From: Linnemannia hyalina
Taxonomy: Eukaryota; Mortierellomycota; Mortierellomycetes; Mortierellales; Mortierellaceae
DNA length: 64,000 nucleotides
Direction of reading: 5' to 3'
Assembly (NCBI GenBank): GCA_019671135.1
Contig: JAHRHY010000005.1
Coordinates: forward strand, 1,674,001 to 1,738,000
The translations under genes were made by a program, and so were the position numbers. Of this stretch, positions 58,501-64,000 are shown piece after piece. Below the pieces are notes generated by a model. The model saw nothing but the letters and a program-made list of their open reading frames with translations, ran no database searches and was not told the DNA's origin. The number at the start of each line of letters is the position of its first letter. Position 1 is the stretch's first letter.

Positions 58501-60166
58501 ATGAACGATACCCCTTACCCGGCCGAGATTCGAGAGTACCTCTACAAGATTCTCGTCATTGGCGATGTCGGTACCGGAAAGACATCCATCATCAAGCGCT
58601 ATGTCCACAACATCTTTTCCATGAACTACAAGTCCACCGTAAGAGCCCCCCTTCTCTTATCTCCCTCCTGTTCTCGCTCTCCCCTCCCCAGCAGGTTTTT
58701 TTTATTGTGTCTTTGTGAGTTTTGCAGTTCAACAACAGGTTGAGTGACAAAAGAAGACTAGCCCCGGATGGACGAGGTCAACGAACAATCAATGGACAGA
58801 CAATAATAATAATAATTACAGTCAGGGCCCCAGGAGAAGCAATCTAAGCGGACGACTAAAAGGAAGCGAAGAAGAAGGCAGTAATCATTGGCATGTGGTT
58901 CTTTGTGAATGACGATCATTTCGGATAAAGTTGGCCTTCGTTGTCTGCTGCTCTCTCTCTCTTTCTATCTCGCTCTTTCTCTCTTTCTTGCTGCCCGCCA
59001 AAAATATTTCCATATTCCCCAAAAGAACAAAAGAATGTCCGCATGGTCTGCCCAATCGATTTGCTAATCTGTCCTAACCTGTCTCCCTGGGAGGGACACC
59101 ACAGCAACGAAAAATGAGGGCAATGTAAAAGAGTCAGGGCCAATATTAATGACATGATGTTCTGACCCAGCTTACCACCACCACAACCACCGCAACCACC
59201 TCCATCATCCACTCTCTTCTCCAACCCTTTTTTATTATTTGTTTCATTGGTCATTCGGTCGTTTATATGTTGCTAATCGTACCTTTATTGCGTCGTCTAG
59301 ATCGGAGTCGATTTCGCACTCAAGGTCATCCAATGGTCGCCTGATACCGTCGTCCGTCTGCAGTTGTGGGACATCGCTGGTCAGGAAAGAGCCAGCATGG
59401 CACGAGTAAGAAGACATGAAAAAGCGATCTGCTGTTAGGAATAAGACCTCGTATCTATCGCCTGATACCAAGTAACCCCTTTCTACGTCGATCATTTACT
59501 CAACCTCCTTTGTGTTTTTTTCTCGATTGCTGTTAGGTTTATTACAAGGAAGCAGTTGCAGCATTGATTGTGTACGATGTGACACGGCCAAAGACATTCG
59601 AGGCCGTTAAACGGTGGAAGGCCGATCTAGACTCTAAAGTAACCCTGCCTGGCACCGACGAACCCATTCACGCCATCTTACTTGCTAACAAGGTAACCTT
59701 TCGTCATTTGGTGTTTTATTCTTGTTGTAGCTCTCTTAATTGAATGGATCCCCTGGAATAAGACACTGATGCATCTTTTCTTTCCTCGTGCCGTTAGACT
59801 GATCTGCAGGAGAATGAGTTGAATTCAGAGGAACTAGACGAGTTCTGCGAGGAGCATGGGTTTCTCAAATGGTACGCATATATAGCACCGATGGCTAGGC
59901 GATTTTGCGTTCTAATGGACTGTTTGCTGACAGGATGTGGCTAATTAACTAGTTTAACTAACACAATTGCCTTTTAATTTTCGCATTGAACGAATAGGTT
60001 TGGGACATCGGCCAAAGATAACAGGAACATTGAGGATGCGACACAGTTTTTGCTGGAGAAGATTCTAGCGAGCGAGGAGGAGCGGGCGCAGAGGCAGGTG
60101 GATGATAGTGCAATGCTTGACCGTGTGCACCTTTCCCAGAGCAAAGCCAAGGAAGGCTGTTGCTAG
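58501..60166 (+). CDS. Rab32/38-family small GTPase
   Basis: Five exons: 58501-58638, 59301-59405, 59537-59692, 59798-59871 and 59998-60166 (213 aa). GTPase motifs in order: P-loop GDVGTGKTS (21-29), KSTIGVDFALK (switch I), WDIAGQE (switch II), NKTD (132-135) and TSAK. WDIAGQE with Ile instead of Thr, and VYYKEA after it, are Rab32-group marks. The protein ends GCC, a double-cysteine prenylation site. Rab32 proteins act on lysosome-related organelles, mitochondria-ER contacts and autophagy; the family is missing from budding yeast. Switch II reads QERASMARVYY, one residue shorter than the usual QERFGNMTRVYY and without its Phe. The splice donor follows directly, so the model was checked: it is in phase and no better donor is visible. 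Intron 1 is 662 bases, long for this window. Confidence 0.93.
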
Positions 60167-60551
60167 TTTGTCTTTTTTTTCTGCTTGTATAAAATAATTA
60201 ATATCACTATGTCGATGTAAATTGGTGGCGCGAATGAAGTGACGCTTTTGCGATCATCCGTTTGAATCGTGACGGCGATGGAGCACCCCTTGCTGGTGGA
60301 CGCGAGACATGACTGACCGACAGGGAGCACTTTTTATCAGCCTACTTTTTACTTGTCTGGACTTCCTTGTTCTTCTTTCTTCTCACACTCCACACCGATT
60401 TTTCCTAACACCCTTCGCTTCATACATCCCACCTCTAACTACTTTCATTCGACCCGTTCATCAAGCAGAACACAATCCCATTCCACAACCCACGCACACA
60501 CGCAAGTCAACCCCTCGTTATCGACACGAACAAACACACAACGGATAGATA
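60167..60551. other. Intergenic region and leader of the Abp1-like gene
   Basis: A 385-base gap between same-strand genes. AATAATTAATAT near 60195 may be the polyadenylation region of the GTPase gene. From about 60340 the strand becomes CT- and then CA-rich up to ATG 60552. Confidence 0.5.
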
Positions 60552-63500
60552 ATGAGTCTCCAGGTCAACTTTACAACCTACGGTCACGAACTGAAGGCCG
60601 CCTACGAGGACATCCTTCGTCCCGTCAACCCCCAAGGCGGAAACAACTGGGCTCTCTTTGGATACGACAAGGGCACCAACGATCTCAAGGTCCTCGGTCA
60701 GGGCAGCGGCGGACTCGAGGAGCTCGAGGATGAGTTTGCCGACGGCAAGATCCAATATGCCTTTGTCCGTACTGTCGACCCATATTCGCAATTGAACAAG
60801 TTTGTCCTTATTGCCTGGGTATGTTCAAAAGCGAGAATCTTTTCTGCGTTTTCTGTTTTGTGTTTGGGTGTTCTTGGCGAATTTCGATGACGATAATTAC
60901 AACCTGGGCTGTGGGAATTGTGTCATTGATCTTTTTATGGTTGTGATGCTTGACTGGGTAGACGATGTCCGGTCCAGCCTCCAGCAGGGCTGAAGGGTGA
61001 AAAGGCGAAAGTTTTTCTCTTGGCATGCAATGGCACCACCGGAGCGTTCTAGAAAAGCAATTGGTATCTACGCGGACACTTCAATTGCATTCGAAAACGA
61101 CACACTGACATTTTTATTTTTTTCTTTGTGTATTGTCAATCAATAGTGCGGCGATGGTGTTCCAGAGTCCAAGAAGGGTCTTTTCAACTCGCATCTGACC
61201 GATGTTTCGCAGTTCCTCAAGGTAAAGCCCAAAACAGACAAGGCATTCAGTTCTATCTATGCGCAGTCCGACGACCAAACACACAACGACAAGGCGATAG
61301 GCGTGTGTCATGGTGACCCAGTGCTCATACCTCTGTCCTTTTTTTTCCATTTCTTTTTTTCTTCTGGATGACAAACAACAATCACATAGGGTTACCACTT
61401 GCAGATCAATGCCCGTAACGAGGCCGACGTCACGCCAGCACAGATTATGAAGCGTTTGGATGAAGGCTCTGGCTCAAAGTACTCAACTCACAAGGAGAGC
61501 TATGAAGCTGAGCGTATCCGCCCTCTGCAGTCTGCGTACAAAAAGACAGAGATCCCAGACATCGCTGCCTTGCAGCGCAACCCTACCAAGCCCGAACCTG
61601 CTCCCAAGGTAATTTAAACGACTCAAGGACTATCGCGTCAGCACATGTTATGGGTGTGTGTGTGAAAATGTCAGGATGCGTCTGGGTGTTACGTGTTTGC
61701 GTGCTGCTTTGTGAATGTCGATTTCTAATTTGTGATGTGATCAATTTTTTGGTGTATCGAACAGTACAACATTGGCACCAAGCCTGTCGGTTATTCCAGC
61801 TCTGCCTCATCAGCTGCTACACCCGCCAAACTGGAGGATCGCGTCTGGCCTCCTCCCTCCTCCACTTCATCTTCATCCCCTGCCTCGCCTCCGGTTTCAA
61901 CTGAACGATCATGGAAGACATCTGTGGGCGGTGCTGGCTCTTACACCTCCTCGACCCCTTCCAACAAGGTTGTTCCTCCAGCCTCCCTGTCATCTTTTGG
62001 TGGAGGAGCATCATCCGCTCCAGAACCTGCGGTCAACAAGGCCCATCAGATCCGTCTGGAGCGTGAGGCACGCGAGAAGGAGGAGCGTGAGAGAATCAAG
62101 CGTGAGATTGAGGCAAGCGAGGCCCGCCAGCGACAGTCTGCTTCCTCTGGCGCTGGTGGTCCTACCTCGACTGCTCAACGCTTGGCTGAGGAGAGAAAGC
62201 TCCAGGCACAGAAGGAGGCAGAGCGTGAGAAGGAACAGCAGCAGGCCAGCAGCAGAGGAGGCGCAGGATTCAGCGACAGTCCTTCCGGTTTGAGTAACAC
62301 CCCGAACCGCATTCGTGAGGAGCGTTTGGCCCGTGAGAAGGAGGAACGCGAGAGGGCTCAGGCCGAGGATTCTGCTCGATCTGCTCGCGAGGCTTTCAAG
62401 ACTCGTGAGGTAGACAGTCTTCGTGAACAGACGAGTGCCAGGGAGGATGATTTGAAGCGTCAGAAGGAACATGATCAGAGAAAGCAGCGTGAGGCACGGG
62501 AAGCGGAGGAGCGTCATGCACAGGAGCAGTCCAGTCTGCAGAGGCAGCAACAGGAGGAAGAAGAAGAGGAGGCCGCTCGTCAAAGACAACAACAGGAGGA
62601 GGAGGAGGAGGAAGAACGGAGGGCACAGCAGCAGCGTCAACGTCAGAAGGATGAGGATGAGGCCAAGCAGCGTCGCCAACGTGAGCAGCAGGAGGCCGAT
62701 GACCGTAAGCGCCGTCAAGCCGAAGAGGATGCAGCAGAGGAGGAGAGACAGCGTCGCCAGGCTGAGGAAGAGGAGGAGAGAGAGCACGAGAGACATATGC
62801 AGGAGGAGGTCAACGCTGCGGCCACTCAGTCTGTTAATCTGGGCGCTGATGCCCTTTTGGCCTCGACTGAGCACCCTGAGCTCACCGTGAGCGGATCTGT
62901 CTCGGCCATCGTCTTGTATTCGTACGAGAAGGCCGAGGAGAACGAGATGTCGTTGCTCGAGGGGGAGATCATCCGGAACGTCACTGAGCTCGATGTCGGT
63001 TGGTGGAGCGGCGAGAGTGAGGATGGTACCCGGTCCGGTCTGTTCCCTGCCAACTATGTCGAGGTCATTGAGCATGCTCAGGAGCAGGAGCAGCATCACG
63101 ATGCCCATGACGATCATCATGCTGCTGCTGCCGCACACGACCAGCACCAGGACCATGAGGCTGAACATGAAGCGTACTCTGCTCAGCATGCACCTGCCGC
63201 CCCGGCTGCTGCTGCTGGCGGAGAGAAGAAGCCCACGGCTGTTGCACTGTACGATTATCAGGCAGGCGAGCCCAACGAGCTTTCCTTCAACGAAGGCGAA
63301 ACCATTACCGAGATTGATGTAAGTTTGGTCAATTGATGCCCTCTTTCTGTTACCGTTGTATATTTGTTCACCACTCTAATGCATTGTCGATTTTATTACT
63401 GATAGTTTGTAACGGAGGATTGGTGGAGCGGCAAGTCTGATGCTGGCGCGAGTGGACTGTTCCCAGGTAAGGATCGAGGTGTACAATGGTCGTCGCCAGG

Positions 63501-63610
63501 ATGTCTGTGCTTTTGTTTGTTTCGGAGTGTGCGGGTCAAATTAATTAACACTTTATTTGTTTTTGGCTCCATCATTCTAAATAGCCAACTATGTCGAGAT
63601 CATCCAATAG
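60552..63610 (+). CDS. ABP1: Abp1/drebrin-like actin-binding protein (ADF-H, coiled coil, two SH3)
   Basis: Six exons: 60552-60818, 61147-61221, 61390-61608, 61765-63318, 63406-63466 and 63585-63610 (733 aa). An ADF-H domain fills about residues 1-135 (NWALFGYDKGTNDLKVLGQG; SHLTDVSQFLKGYHLQINAR). A Ser/Pro linker and a very long charged region (about 280-540), almost all Glu, Arg, Gln and Lys, likely form a single helix or coiled coil. The first SH3 domain lies at about 566-622 (VLYSYEKAEENE...GLFPANYVEVIE). A His/Ala/Asp-rich linker leads to the second SH3 at about 678-733, which ends the protein with GLFPANYVEIIQ. Abp1 binds actin filaments at endocytic patches, activates Arp2/3 and recruits partners through SH3. 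Budding yeast Abp1 has one SH3; two is seen in some other fungi. The second SH3 is split by two introns. Confidence 0.96.
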
Positions 63611-63856
63611 TCTTCACATTTCATAGCATAGCTTGTGGTCATAAAAACATGAATGTGTTTTTTCGCACTGAGAAAAAAAAGGCATGCCCAATGTCAACAT
63701 GTGCATCATGTGGCCTTTCCCATGGCATACCAAAATGGGTGTGACTGCCCCTGAAACGTTATTTTTTCCCGTGTGAACAGGGGTTGACGCTGAGAGTCTT
63801 TTCGATATCACATCACCCCCTCTAGCCCATCTGCCGCCGGACGCCTCAAGCAAGAC
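63611..63856. other. Short intergenic region
   Basis: A 246-base gap between the Abp1-like stop and the next ATG. No coding content was seen. It must hold both the terminator of one gene and the promoter of the next. Confidence 0.5.
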
Positions 63857-64000
63857 ATGGATCCCTTAACAACAGGAAGTCCCTTCGATATCCCAGAACT
63901 TAGACACCAACTCAGCCGATTTGTCTCTGTCAGGACTGCATGGTCCTGCGTCCGAGTCTCCAAAGTGTGGGCAACGACCTTCATCCCCGTTATCTGGTTC
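63857..64000 (+). CDS. F-box-like protein, N-terminal fragment cut by window end
   Basis: The first 48 codons, beginning MDPLTTGSPFDIPELRHQL, run open to the window edge. The pattern FDIPELRHQLSRFVS...SCVRVSKVWATTFIPVIW matches the start of F-box-like/leucine-rich proteins: an LP/IPE-type opening, then a C-V-S-K-x-W helix as in F-box domains. In Mortierella-type fungi such proteins form a very large family. F-box proteins select substrates for SCF ubiquitin ligases. Only the F-box-like region is visible, so the rest is inferred. Confidence 0.6.
   Translation, partial: MDPLTTGSPFDIPELRHQLSRFVSVRTAWSCVRVSKVWATTFIPVIWF

Noticed and set aside
58639..59300. Long intron 1 of the Rab32-like gene checked for a nested gene
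   Set aside because: Frames on both strands are short and biased; nothing recognisable.
62011..63189. 392-codon open frame on the minus strand
   Set aside because: It is the antisense of the Glu/Arg/Gln-rich part of the Abp1-like gene; its Leu-rich translation comes from repeated codons.

Overview
The window is fungal nuclear DNA. Genes carry several short GT-AG introns, coding regions are fairly GC-rich, and the non-coding DNA is full of pyrimidine or purine tracts and microsatellites. A eukaryotic single-chain urease, a Rab32-type GTPase and an F-box-like gene start of a kind I associate with Mortierella relatives suggest an early-diverging filamentous fungus (Mortierellomycota is my best guess). 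This is inferred from gene content and style, not from a marker gene. No rRNA, tRNA, CRISPR array or intact transposon was found.

Layout. (1) 1-25.2 kb: a Urc4/Urg3-type uracil catabolism gene (+, 6 exons), mitochondrial ribosomal protein uL14m (-), a Ser-rich C2H2 zinc-finger protein (-), about 8 kb of purine-rich gene-poor DNA, then urease (-, 5 exons) and the urease GTPase UreG (+, 4 exons), divergent across 1.9 kb. (2) 25.5-36.7 kb: a compact housekeeping block with COPII subunit Sec23 (-, 6 exons), Doa1/PLAA (+, 12 exons) and, 141 bases after its stop, a Uls1/Rad5-like SNF2-RING translocase (+, 10 exons). (3) 36.7-43 kb: mostly non-coding, pyrimidine-rich DNA with a decayed coding relic near 37 kb. 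(4) 43-55.2 kb: a 1476-residue low-complexity protein, a mitochondrial-type Xaa-Pro aminopeptidase (-), an alpha/beta hydrolase with a 9-nt microexon, and a 510-residue two-TM acidic protein. (5) 55.9-64 kb: an unrecognised multi-exon gene with a damaged 5' half, a Rab32-like GTPase, an Abp1/drebrin-like protein with an ADF-H domain and two SH3 domains, and the first 48 codons of an F-box-like gene cut by the window edge.

How genes may work together. Urc4 belongs to the fungal pathway that opens the uracil ring and passes through urea. Urease splits urea and UreG loads its nickel. Their presence within 25 kb suggests a loose pyrimidine/urea nitrogen-salvage neighbourhood. Doa1 (ubiquitin, Cdc48) and the Uls1-like protein (tandem SUMO-interacting motifs plus RING) form a ubiquitin/SUMO pair. 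All gene models were built by hand from reading frame, splice sites and known family sequences. Exon phases were checked to sum correctly, but no alignment or transcript data were available.
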